The translations under genes and the position numbers were made by a program. This document shows positions 1 through 10,174 of a stretch of DNA of 64,000 nucleotides, one piece after another. Within the stretch, counting starts at the first letter, position 1. Every line of letters starts with the position of its first letter. The notes beneath the pieces were generated by a model that saw nothing but the letters and a program-made list of their open reading frames with translations, was not told where the DNA came from and searched no databases. The stretch is from Sapria himalayana. Lineage: Eukaryota > Streptophyta > Magnoliopsida > Malpighiales > Rafflesiaceae. The stretch lies in NCBI GenBank assembly GCA_029783825.1, contig JAREIK010002430.1, positions 97,818 through 161,817 on the forward strand, given 5' to 3'.

Positions 1-24
1 TTTGAAAAAAATTTAAAAATTATT

Positions 25-56
25 ATATTTTCAAAGGTTATAACCTTTGAAAATAT
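25..56. repeat. Conserved satellite dyad, perfect 32-bp example
   Basis: Centre between 40 and 41. The left arm ATATTTTCAAAGGTTA pairs at all 16 positions with the right arm TAACCTTTGAAAATAT. The 13-bp half-site TTTTCAAAGGTTA recurs in nearly every monomer, while surrounding A/T sequence drifts. It could be a protein-binding dyad, a hairpin or cruciform-prone site, or fused ends of an ancestral inverted-repeat element; the sequence does not decide between these. Confidence 0.9.
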
Positions 57-105
57 TTAAAAATATAAAAAATAATTTTTTTGTTATTTCTTTGTTTAAA
101 TAAAA

Positions 106-193
106 CCTATAAACCACTAAATGCCTAAACATTAAAACCTCTAAACTCCTAAACCCAAAAGCCACTAAATACTTAAACCTTTAAACTCGTAAA
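106..193 (+). repeat. Octameric telomere-like tract (11 units)
   Basis: Eleven consecutive 8-bp registers, nearly all ending TAAA (for example CCTATAAA, CCACTAAA, TGCCTAAA), from 106 to 193. The C-rich strand resembles plant CCCTAAA telomere repeat, but the period is 8, not 7. The homologous tract is present in nearly all monomers of the window and supplies most of the C residues of the satellite. Confidence 0.85.
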
Positions 194-1122
194 CCTTAAA
201 TATAATTTAAATAATTTATTGAAATATTAATTACAAAATAAATTATGAGTGATACAAATATAATTTAAATAATTTATTTTTCATCAAAAAAAATATAAGC
301 TTATAAAAAGAAGCAAAAACTAAAAAAAATTATTATATAGTAATAAATTTTAGTTGGATTTTGAATATTTTTTGCAATTATATTTTAATTTATATCGATC
401 ATATTAATAATAGCATATTAATTTATTTTCCGATAATTGATATCATATCTATCAATAAAATTGTTTATATTTAATTTATATTATATATAATAATAATGAC
501 TATTATTACTATATATTGTAGTCACATTTTTAAAAAATTTTAAAATTATTATATTTTAAAAGGTACCTTAGAAAATGTGAAAAAATATCAAAAATAAATT
601 TTTTTGTTATTTCATTGTTTAAATAAAACCTATAAACCACTAAATGCCTAAAAACATAAATCGCTAAAGTCATAAACGAAAAAACCTCTAAATACTTAAA
701 TATTATACTGGTATACATTAATAATAATTCATAAATATCATTTTAATTTTTATCAGTATAATTTAAATTTTTAATTTATTTATTTATCAGTTTATTTTTA
801 TAGAAATATTAATTACAAAATAAATTATTAGTGAGACATATATAATTAAAATTAAACTGGTATACCCAAAATAATAAAGAATAAATCTGAATATTATTTT
901 TTTCATTATAATTTTAAATATTCATTTTAATTATTTATTTGTTTATTTTTATATAAATATTAATTAAAAAATAAATTATGAGTTAGAAAAATATAATTTA
1001 TATAAATTAATTTTCATCAAAAAAATATTGATAAACTTTTTAAAAGAAAAAAAAATTCAAAACACCAAATTATTATATAGTAATATATTTTGATTTCTTC
1101 TGAATCATTTTATGTTTTGTAT

Positions 1123-1378
1123 TTATATTTTAATTGATTTCTATCTTATTAATAATAGATTAGTAATTTATTTTTTGATCATTATTAGAATATTAATCAC
1201 TAAAATTGTTTATATTGAATTTATATGATATATAAATATAATGATTATTTATTATATTTTAATTCATATCTTCTTATTAATAATAGATTATTAATTTATT
1301 TTTTGATTATTTTTAGAATATTTATCAATAATATTGTTTATATTGAATTTATATGATATATAAATATAATGATTATTA
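1123..1378 (+). repeat. Tandem duplication of about 128 bp inside a monomer
   Basis: The segment from the TTATATTTTAATT motif through ATAAATATAATGATTATT occurs twice in succession (about 1,123-1,250 and 1,251-1,378). Both copies contain TATTAATAATAGATTA and GAATTTATATGATATATAA. This explains part of the long dyad spacing (564 to 1439) here. Confidence 0.75.
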
Positions 1379-4300
1379 TAACTAAATATTGAATTCACAT
1401 TTGAAAAAAATTTAAAAATTATTGTTTTTTCAAATGTTATAACTTTGAAAATATCAAAAAATAATAAAAATAAATAATTTGTTATTTAAATTTTTAAATA
1501 AAACTTATAAACCACTAAATGCATACACAGTAAAATCAGTAACCTCCTAAGGCCCGTAATGCCTAAATACATAAACCATTAAATTGCTATATACTACTTA
1601 ATAATAAAGAAATCTAATTTTTATTTCAATTTATTATTATTTTAAATATTCATTTTAATTATTTATAAGTTTATTTTATAGAAATATTTATTACAAAATA
1701 AATTATGAGTGCGACAAATATAATTTAAATAATTTATTTTTCATCAAAAAAAATATTTAAGCTTATAAAAGAAGTAAAATTTTAAAAATTAAAAATTATT
1801 ATCCAGTAATATTTTTTACTTTAATTTTGAATCAATTTGGGTTTTGTAAATATTTTTTAATTAATATCTATCTTATTATTAATAGTTTATTAATTTAATT
1901 TTTGATCATTATTATAATTTCTATCAATAAAATTGTTTATATTGAATTTATATGATATATAATTATTAAAATTATTATAACTAAATATTATATTCACATT
2001 TCAAAAAATTTTAAATATTATTATATTTTCAAAGGTTATAACCTATGAAAATGACAAAAAATTACGACATTTTTTTCATATTTTATTGTTTAGATAAAAC
2101 CTATAAACGACTAAATGCCTAAAAACATAAATCGCTAAACTCCTAAACCATAAAACTTCTAAATACTTAAACTATTAAATTGGTATACATTAATAATAAA
2201 TCATAAATCTCATTCTAATTTTTATTAAGTGATTTTAAATTTTTATTTTAATTATTTATTAGTTTATTTTTATAGAAATATTAATTACAATATAAATTAT
2301 TAGTGAGAGAGATATATTTTAAATAATTTAATTTTTATCAAAAAAATATATATGATTATAAAAAGAAAAAATTTTAAAAACAAAAATTTATTATTTTGTA
2401 TTATATTTTATTTTGTTTTTGAATCATTTTAGTTTTTGCAATTATATTTTAATTTATATCATTCTTATTAATAAAAGTTTATTAATTTTTTATTGATTAT
2501 TATTATAATATCTATTAATAAAATTATTTATATTGAGTTTACATTATATAAAATTATTAAGATTATTATTACTGAATATTATATTCACATTTAAAAAAAA
2601 ATTAAAAATTATTATATTTTCAAAGGTTATAACCTTCAAAAATTAAAAAAAAATTAAAGTTATTGTTTTTTCATTCTTTAAATAAAAACTTTAAATCACT
2701 AAAGGCATAAACACTTAAATCACTAAACCCAAAAATACTTAAATACCTAAACCATTAAAACTGTATATCCTAAATAATAAATAATAAATCTAACTTTTAT
2801 TCATATTCATTATAATTTTTAAATATTCATTTTAATTATTTTTTAGTTTATTTTTATAGAATTATAAATTACAAAATATATTATGAGGAAGAAAAATATA
2901 ATTTAAATAATATACTTTTAAGAACCAAAAATATAGACTTATAAAAAGAAGAAAAACATCAAAAACATTATTAATTGGTTATTTATTTTACTTTTATTTT
3001 GAATAAATTTAGGTCTTGCGAATATAATTTTAATAATATCTATCTTATTTATAATAGTTTATTAATTTATTTTTTGATCATTAATATAATATCTATCAAT
3101 ATAATTTTTTATATTGAATTTATATGATATATAATTGTTATATTTATCATAACTAAATATAGTATTCACATTTAAAAAAATTTAAAAATTGTTATATTTT
3201 CAAAGGTTATAACCTTCAAAAATGAGAAAAAAAAAATAAATTTTTTTTATATCACTGTTTAAATAAAACTTATAAACCAATAAATACCTAAACACATAAA
3301 TCTCTAAACTCATAAACCCCAAAGCCCCTAAATACTTAAACATTTAAACATGTAAACCTTAATTATAATTTAAATAATTTATTGAAATATAAATTACAAA
3401 ATAAATTATGAGTGATACAAATATAATTTAAATAATTTATTTTTCATCAAAAAAATATATAATTCTATAAAATGCCACAAAAACTAAAAAACAAAAATTA
3501 TTATTTAGTAATAAATTTACTTTGATTTTTAATCATTTTAGTTTTTGTAATTAAATTTTAAATTATATCAATCATATTAATAATAGTTTATTAATTTATT
3601 TTTTGATAATTGATATAATATATAACAATAAAATTGTTTATATTTAGTTTATATTATATATTTTTATAATAATTATTATTACTAAATATTGTATCACATT
3701 ATTAAAAAATTTTAAAATTATTATATTTTCAAAGGTTATAATCTTTGAAAATTTGAAAAAATATCAAAAATAATTTATTTGTTATTTCATTGTTTAAATA
3801 AAAAACAACTAATTGCCTAAATACTTAAATGAATAACATTTAAATCTCGAAAACCCTAAATAGATAATTTTTTAATCAGATATATCCTAATAATAAACAA
3901 TAAATCCATTTTCATTTTTTTCATTTTAATTTTAAATATTCATTTTAATTATTTATTTGTTTATTTTTATATAAATATTAATTACAAAATAAATTATGAG
4001 TTAGACAATTATAATTTATATAAATTATTTTTCATCAAAAAAATATAGATAAACTTATTAAAAGAAAAAAAATTAAAAACAAAAAATTATTATATAATAA
4101 TATAATTTGCTTTGCGTATTAATCATTATTGGTTTTATAATTATATTTAAATTGATATCTATCTTATTAATAATAGATCATTAATTTATTTTTTGATCAT
4201 TATTAGAATATTTTTAAATTAAATTGTTTATATTGAATTTATATGATATTTAAATATAATGATTATTATAACTAAATATTGAATTCACTTTTGAAAAAAA

Positions 4301-4623
4301 TTATAAAATTATCACATTTTCAAAGGTATAACCTTTGAAAATGTGAAAAAATAAAAAAAATATTTTTTTTGATATTTCATTGTTTAAATAAAACCTATAA
4401 ACCACTAAATGCCTAAACACTTAAATCAATAACTCCTAAATCTCTAAACCACTATATAATAAATAATGATCCTTTTAAACTGGTAACCCTAAATAATAAA
4501 TAATAAATCTCAATATTATTTTTTTCATTATAATTTTAAATATTCATTTTAATTATTTATTAGTTTATTTTTATATAAATATTAATTACAAAATAAATTA
4601 TGAATTAGACAAATATAATTTAT

Positions 4624-4659
4624 ATAAATTATTTTTCATTAAAATGAAAAATAATTTAT
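4624..4659. repeat. Small perfect fold-back
   Basis: Arms 4,624-4,640 and 4,643-4,659 (17 bp each) are exact reverse complements around a 2-bp centre. The left arm is monomer sequence (AAATTATTTTTCATT) and the right arm its inverse. The satellite then resumes in the original orientation within a rearranged stretch (about 4,660-4,930). Confidence 0.85.
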
Positions 4660-6538
4660 TTTAAAATAAAAAAAATTTCAAAACAACAAATTATTATATA
4701 GTAATATATTTTGCTTTCTTCTGAATCATTTCTACATAGAAATATATTTTTCATCTAAATATTATTATTTAGTAATATATTTTGATTTGATTTTGAATCT
4801 TTGTGTTATGTAAATATATTTTAATTAGTATTTATATTATTAATAATTGTTTATTAATTTAATTTTTTATCATTATTATAATATCTATCATTAAAATTGT
4901 TTATATTGAATTTATATGATATATAATGAGCGAGACAACTATAATTTTAATAATTTATTTTTAATCAAAAAAAATATAAGCTTATAAAAAGAAGTAAAAA
5001 TTTAAAAACAAAAAATTATTATTTAGTAATATATTTTACTTTGATTTTGAATCATTATATATAGGTTTTGCATTTATATTTTAATTGCTATCAATCTTAT
5101 AATATCAATCTTATAAAAAGAATAGTTTATTAATTTATTATTTGATCAATTTTATAATATCTAACAATAAAATTACTTATATTGAATTTAAATGTCATAT
5201 AATTATTAAGATTATTATAACTAAATATTATATTTACTTTTGAAAAAAATTTAAAAATTATTATATTTTCAATGGTTATAACCTTCAAAAATGATAAAAA
5301 ATAACAAAAATAATTTTTTTATTATTTTATTATTTAAATAAAACTTATAAACCACTAAATGCCTAAACATTTAAATCTCTAGACTCCTAAACCACAAAAC
5401 CCCCTAAATACTTAAACCATTAACCCAATATAATCAAAATAATAAATAATAAATCTCATTTTTATTTGTATTCATTATAATTTTAAATATTCATTTTAAT
5501 TATTTTTTTAGTTTATTTTTATAGAAATATTAATTACAAAATAAATAATGACTGAGAAATATATAATTTAAATAAATAATTTTTTATGAAAAAAAATATA
5601 AGCTTATAAAAATAAATAAAATTTCAAAAATTTAAAAATTTATTTAGTAATATAATTTACTTTGATTTTGAATTATTTTGGGTTGTGCAAATATATTTTA
5701 ATTAATATCTATCTTATTAATAATAGTTTATTAATTTATTTTTCGATCATTATAATAATATAAATTAATAAATTTTTTTATATTGAATTTACATCAAAAT
5801 TAATTATTATGTTTATTATAACTAAGTATTGTATTAATATTTTAGAACTATTAAAAAATTATTAAATTTTCAAAGGTTATAACCTTTGAAAATCACGAAA
5901 TTTCATAAAAATCAATTTTTTGTTATTTCATTGATTAAATAAAACCTATAAATCAATAAATAAAACCTAAATGTGTAAACATATAAATCAATAAACTCAT
6001 TAACCCCAAAACCATAATAAACTTAAATCATTAAATAGATATACCCTAAATGATAAATAATATTTCTCATTTTTTTAGTATTCATTATAATTTTATATAT
6101 ACATTTTAATTATTTATTAGTTTATTTTTATAGAAATATAAATTAAAAAATAAATTAATAGTTAGACAAAATATAATTTAAATAATTTATTTTTCATCAA
6201 AAAATATATAAGCTTATAAATGGGTACAAAAATTTAAAATTTTAAAATTAATATTTAGTAAAATTTTTCACTTTGATTTTGAATCATTTTAGATTTTGTA
6301 AATATATTTTAAACAATATTTATCTTATTAATAATTATTTATTAATCTTTTGTATGATCATTATTATAATATATATCAATATAATTGTTTATATTGAATT
6401 TACATTATATATAATTATTAATATTATCATAACTAAATATAGTATTCACATTTAAAACAAAATTTAAAAATTGTTATAGTTTCAAAGGTTATATTAAATT
6501 TCTTGTTATTTTATTTTTTAAATAAAACCTATAAACCA

Positions 6539-6564
6539 CTAAATGCTAGGGGTTCTCATGGGAC
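6539..6564. repeat. hAT copy 1, left target duplication and TIR
   Basis: CTAAATGC at 6,539-6,546 is the 8-bp target duplication, matching 10,167-10,174 exactly. The element starts at 6,547 with TAGGGGTTCTCATGGGAC, the inverse (with a few mismatches) of its right end. The target lies in the octameric telomere-like tract of a satellite monomer. Confidence 0.9.
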
Positions 6565-7309
6565 GGAACGTAATGGAGATTTTTTTTTAAGATCCAGACA
6601 CATCCGATAGGTTGAAAATTCGGGATGGGATGGGACGAAGATCGGGGATTTTGGGTAGAAGAAAATGGTTCAGGGATGGAATGAAGTATGGACATTTTTT
6701 TCAATTTATTGTCTTTAAACCGGCCAAGTTAGTTCATGTCGAAACCTTTTGTTATACAATTTATCATTCCTTAGTTATGTATCTTTCAAACTCAAATTGG
6801 GCCAATTTTGTTTTGTCAAATAGGCTGAATACCACAAACGAGTTCCATTACCTTGTCAAAAGCTTTGATGTGCAGAAAAGGATAGAAATGTTAAATAGAA
6901 CGGGAGCGAGTTCTGTGCTTAATTTGGTTCTTTGTTTTTTCACAAGGTCGCTTTGTTCAGCCGAGTGAACTTTAACCATAATAGCAATACTACATTTTTT
7001 AAACAATTACTTAAAATATTAAGGAATAGCTAAAGATGATCACAAACATTGGTAGCATCAATTACTACATAAGTAATTGCTAAAATTTGGCAGCTTAATA
7101 TAATAAAAAAAATACAACTAATAACAACCATGATAATAATCATTTCAAAGGTCCATCCCCGAACAGCAATGAAAATATAAACCCAATTAATTATCTCTTC
7201 TACAACTCCATTTTATTCCTCCAATGTTAAAGGACAACAAAGGATGAAAACATGTTAATCATGTAGACATAAATTTCTAAGATGAAAGAGTAATAAAAAA
7301 AACAAAATA

Positions 7310-9560
7310 TTACCTTATAAAATTTAACACCCATTCCAAATTTAGTTGGCCAATTATAGTTGGAAGAATATTTGGATCTTTAGACCCCTCTGAAAATTGT
7401 AATTGAACCATATTTTTATTAAATTGAATAATAAAATAAGTAAAATTGAAATTAAAATTTACAAGATTTGTATACTAACCTGATTCATTATCATCAGTAT
7501 TGAACTAATTCTTCAATTTCAATAGGTTTGTTTGAGCTTCTCAACCAATCTTGTAGACATATGAGAACTTCAGCTATAATTGGTGTTACAGAACTCCTAA
7601 ATTTATCTTAAGTTCTCACTCCAGTGCTAAATGTAGATTCGTAAGCCACAGTACATGCTTGGATAGCAAATACATCCCTTGCTAGATTTTCGAAAGAATG
7701 ATACATAACCTCATTTACTTTCCACCAGTTTAGAAGATAAAAATCAATTCTATTTTTTTCAAATTTGTCTTACAAGTACCTATCCAACTCTTCCAAAGAT
7801 GCAACTTCTTGTTCTTTCTCCAATTCAATAAAAAAAAACATTGACATAAGTATCACTACCATCAAAGAAATCATCATTTTTCTTCAACACAGTAGAAGAG
7901 AAATCATCTTCTTTTGATTCATCTTCATTTAAATCTTTATAATCCTCCATCATCTCATTTAAAGCATTTATAACATTTTTCAGCACATTTTTAGCCAATT
8001 CCTCTTCATATTGCTAAGTGTACTTAACCTTGAGATATTTGAGCTTATATCTAGGATCCAACACTACTACTATAAAAAGAATAATATTTGTTGACTAAAA
8101 GCACCGCAATATTTGTTGAATTTATAACATCATCTCATTGTATCTCTACTATTTTCACAATGCTCAATTTTTTTCAAAATTCGAATAATATCAAGAAAAT
8201 AAACACTAGAGGTAGAATATTATGAGCCTAGAAAATTTATAAGTTACCTCATAAAAAGTTTTCAAGAAATGAGCCAAAATTTTGGCGCTTGTTCAGTCTC
8301 TCTTAGTTGGATCGTTTGAACCAAACTTCTTCAAAAACCTTTTGTCTTTGTCCTCCAACTTATCAAATTCTTTTTGATATTTTATATCAGTTTGTAGCAT
8401 CAAATAAGTTGAATTCCATATTGTAGGACAATCTAATTGCAATGAAGATCCATATGTCATGTTTGCTTCTTCAACACATAACCTAAACATATCTAATCTT
8501 TTAGGACTGCTCCTCACATATTTCACCACACCTCTAATTTTTTGAATACCACCCTCAACTACTGCAATGCCATCTCTGACAATTAAGTTTAAAAAATGAG
8601 CACAACATCTCATATGAAAATGCTCGCCTCTCAAAGGTACAACACTTTTCTTCACAAGCCTGTTTTTCAATTGTTCAACTGCAACATCATTATTTGATGC
8701 ATTGTCAACAGTAATGAACATCAACTTTCTCAAACCCCATTCATTCATGCAAAACTCAATAGCATTTCTAATATTAACTCCAAAATGACTTTTAATTACG
8801 TAAAAGTTCTAAAGCCTTTTATGCATATTCCATTGAGAATCAATGAAATGAACAGTCAAACATATATAAGACAAATTTTGAATGCTAGTCCAAGTGTCGG
8901 TAGTCAATGAAACTCTACAACAATGAGATGATATGCTATCAAATAATTTCTTCTTTTCCTTCACAAACAAAGAAAAACAATCCCTCAATACATAGTGCCT
9001 AGATGGAATTTTAAATTGAGGCACACTAACTTCACAAAACTCCTTAAACTCATCCCTCTCAACAAAACAAAAAGGCAATTCATCTTTTAAGATCATTTTC
9101 ACCAAAGCCTCCCTAACTAGTTGTTGATCAATTTGCCAACAATTTAATTTGTTATCCTCTGAACTAGTACCTTTAGTGAAACACAACAAAGATTGTGACT
9201 TGTCTTTACCTGGTGAGCTTATATTAATTCTTTTTTGGGCTGAAATTTCATACAAGTCTTTCTCAAGTATTTCCATAAACCCGTAGTACCTTGATCACTT
9301 TTTTCCATGTATTCTTTACTACACCATATACAAGCTGCCCTACCAGTTTCATTTCCCTCTGAATCATCTAATATCTCATAAATTTCCCAAACGGCAGACT
9401 TAAACTTTTTATGAGCTTGAGTTTCAGATGTACTTTGACTTTCTTTTACAATTAGAATTGAAGAATCTGCTGTAACAATAGCAGGGTTCGTGAAAGGATT
9501 AAGATTGGATTTACCATTACTTTGATCATTTGAGATATGATCATCTTCAATTTATTATAT
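7310..9560 (-). pseudogene. hAT transposase pseudogene, copy 1 (BED finger + RNase H-like + hATC)
   Basis: Relic of a RICESLEEPER-type hAT transposase, the enzyme that excises and reinserts the element. From the N-terminus: a BED-type finger at about 9,405-9,250 (VWE, CIWC, GTTGLWKYLRKTC, with Tyr where BED fingers have His); a core at 9,276-8,293 in one frame except a nonsense TAG near 8,808, with TDTWTS and VDNASNND motifs that fit the first two acidic catalytic positions and a CxxH (CCAHFLNLIV); then a frame-broken middle; then the hATC dimerisation region at about 7,820-7,490 (LLNWWKVNEV, STFSTGVRT, WLRSSNKP). A likely terminal intron lies at 7,390-7,489 (CAG/GTTAGT donor, TTTTCAG acceptor). 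A frameshift and stop near 9,213-9,230 separate the BED finger from the core, with more stops in hATC. The N-terminal start is not resolvable. Confidence 0.88.
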
Positions 9561-9599
9561 TTTATTTACCGCTAGATTCTGCCATCTGCATTGCCTATG

Positions 9600-10166
9600 A
9601 TATGGTAAGCATAGATACATATAAATATTTCAAACAAGCAAGCTCTACAAAACTGACTATAACACATTCGGCCCACTCATTCACCCCAACCACAACACCA
9701 TGACAAATACTAAAAAAAACTGACTGAGACACATAATAATAATAATTAATCACTCAATTCTCCTCAAAAAAACAAACCAAAAGGCTGGTGGCATCTGAAA
9801 CACGGTGGAGGAAACCAGAAGTGCGACGGACAATGATATACTTAACACAACACGGCTGGAATGAAGTGAGGTGGCCTGGAACTCATCGGAACAGCAATAG
9901 GTGCGTTGGAATTGGATGGGAAGTAGTAGAATTGGTGGCATCTTCTTGTTATATATATATATATTCCTGGTTCTAGTATTGGTTTTTTAGGATGGTAAGG
10001 TTCTCGGGATGGATATTGCTTAAGATCCGTAACCATCCCAAAATAAAAAATACGTGATAGAACAGGATGGGAAAAGTCAAAGTTAATAGATTTTTCTTAG
10101 TCCCGATTCTTTCGGAATAAGACTACGGGTTTGGTCGCGAATCTCCGAGTCCCGTGAGCACCCCCA
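9600..10166. other. hAT copy 1, 5' subterminal region
   Basis: Noncoding end of the element upstream of the transposase. It contains GGGATGG/CCATCCC-type motifs in both orientations (near 9,915, 10,010, 10,035 and 10,065), matching GGGACGG motifs in copy 2. Subterminal repeats of this kind are transposase-binding sites in Ac; the role here is inferred. Short open frames on both strands look accidental. Confidence 0.5.
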
Positions 10167-10174
10167 CTAAATGC
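10149..10174. repeat. hAT copy 1, right TIR and target duplication
   Basis: The element ends at 10,166 with GTCCCGTGAGCACCCCCA, whose inverse pairs with the left end. CTAAATGC at 10,167-10,174 repeats the left target duplication without mismatch. Confidence 0.9.

Larger units (their letters stand above)
1..6538 (+). repeat. Satellite array, block 1 (plus orientation)
   Basis: Tandem A+T-rich satellite. Centres of the conserved dyad lie near 40, 564, 1439, 2038, 2629, 3209, 3738, 4328, 5278, 5879 and 6491, so typical spacing is about 530-610 bp, with long intervals (564-1439 and 4328-5278) where extra partial monomers are inserted. Each unit reads: dyad, about 60 bp, octameric TAAA-rich tract, AAATAATAAATAATAAATCTC-like stretch, long A/T tract with GATCATTATTA and GAATTTATATGATATATAA, then the next dyad. 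Several subtypes alternate. No coding sequence is supported; short frames here are low-complexity I/N/Y/K/F readings. The last dyad (6,491) is broken in its right half just before hAT copy 1. Confidence 0.95.
6547..10166 (-). mobile_element. hAT (Ac-like) DNA transposon, copy 1, degenerate
   Basis: This 3,620-bp element is bounded by an exact 8-bp target duplication and roughly 18-bp terminal inverted repeats of type YAGGGGTGCTCAYGGGAC. An 8-bp duplication and YAGGG-type ends are typical of the hAT superfamily. It encodes one transposase on the minus strand, now broken. Positions 6,547-7,310 are 3' noncoding and subterminal sequence. Positions 9,600-10,166 are the 5' side, with a short (TA)n run at about 9,950-9,965. 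Copy 2 at 53,623-57,319 is closely similar along its whole length. GC content is visibly higher than in the surrounding satellite. It cannot be autonomous given the stops and frameshifts in its gene. Confidence 0.93.

Noticed and set aside
6273..6455. A recurring frame of about 60 codons (also 16,617-16,844, 33,921-34,106 and 61,610-61,804) with similar I/N/Y-rich peptides
   Set aside because: It recurs because the same monomer subtype recurs. Composition is that of A/T-rich DNA, there is no domain, and other subtypes close the frame.
1..6538. CRISPR-like reading of regularly spaced palindromic repeats
   Set aside because: Spacing is about 600 bp, the intervening DNA is itself homologous between units, and the context is a eukaryotic genome.
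6612..6968. A 118-codon plus-strand frame in hAT copy 1
   Set aside because: It lies antisense in the element's 3' noncoding and subterminal part, is not kept open in copy 2, and shows no family motif.
9788..10036. Overlapping short frames on both strands at the right end of hAT copy 1 (and 56,990-57,323 in copy 2)
   Set aside because: They run through a (TA)n repeat and terminal motifs, and differ between copies. They are chance frames in noncoding element ends.
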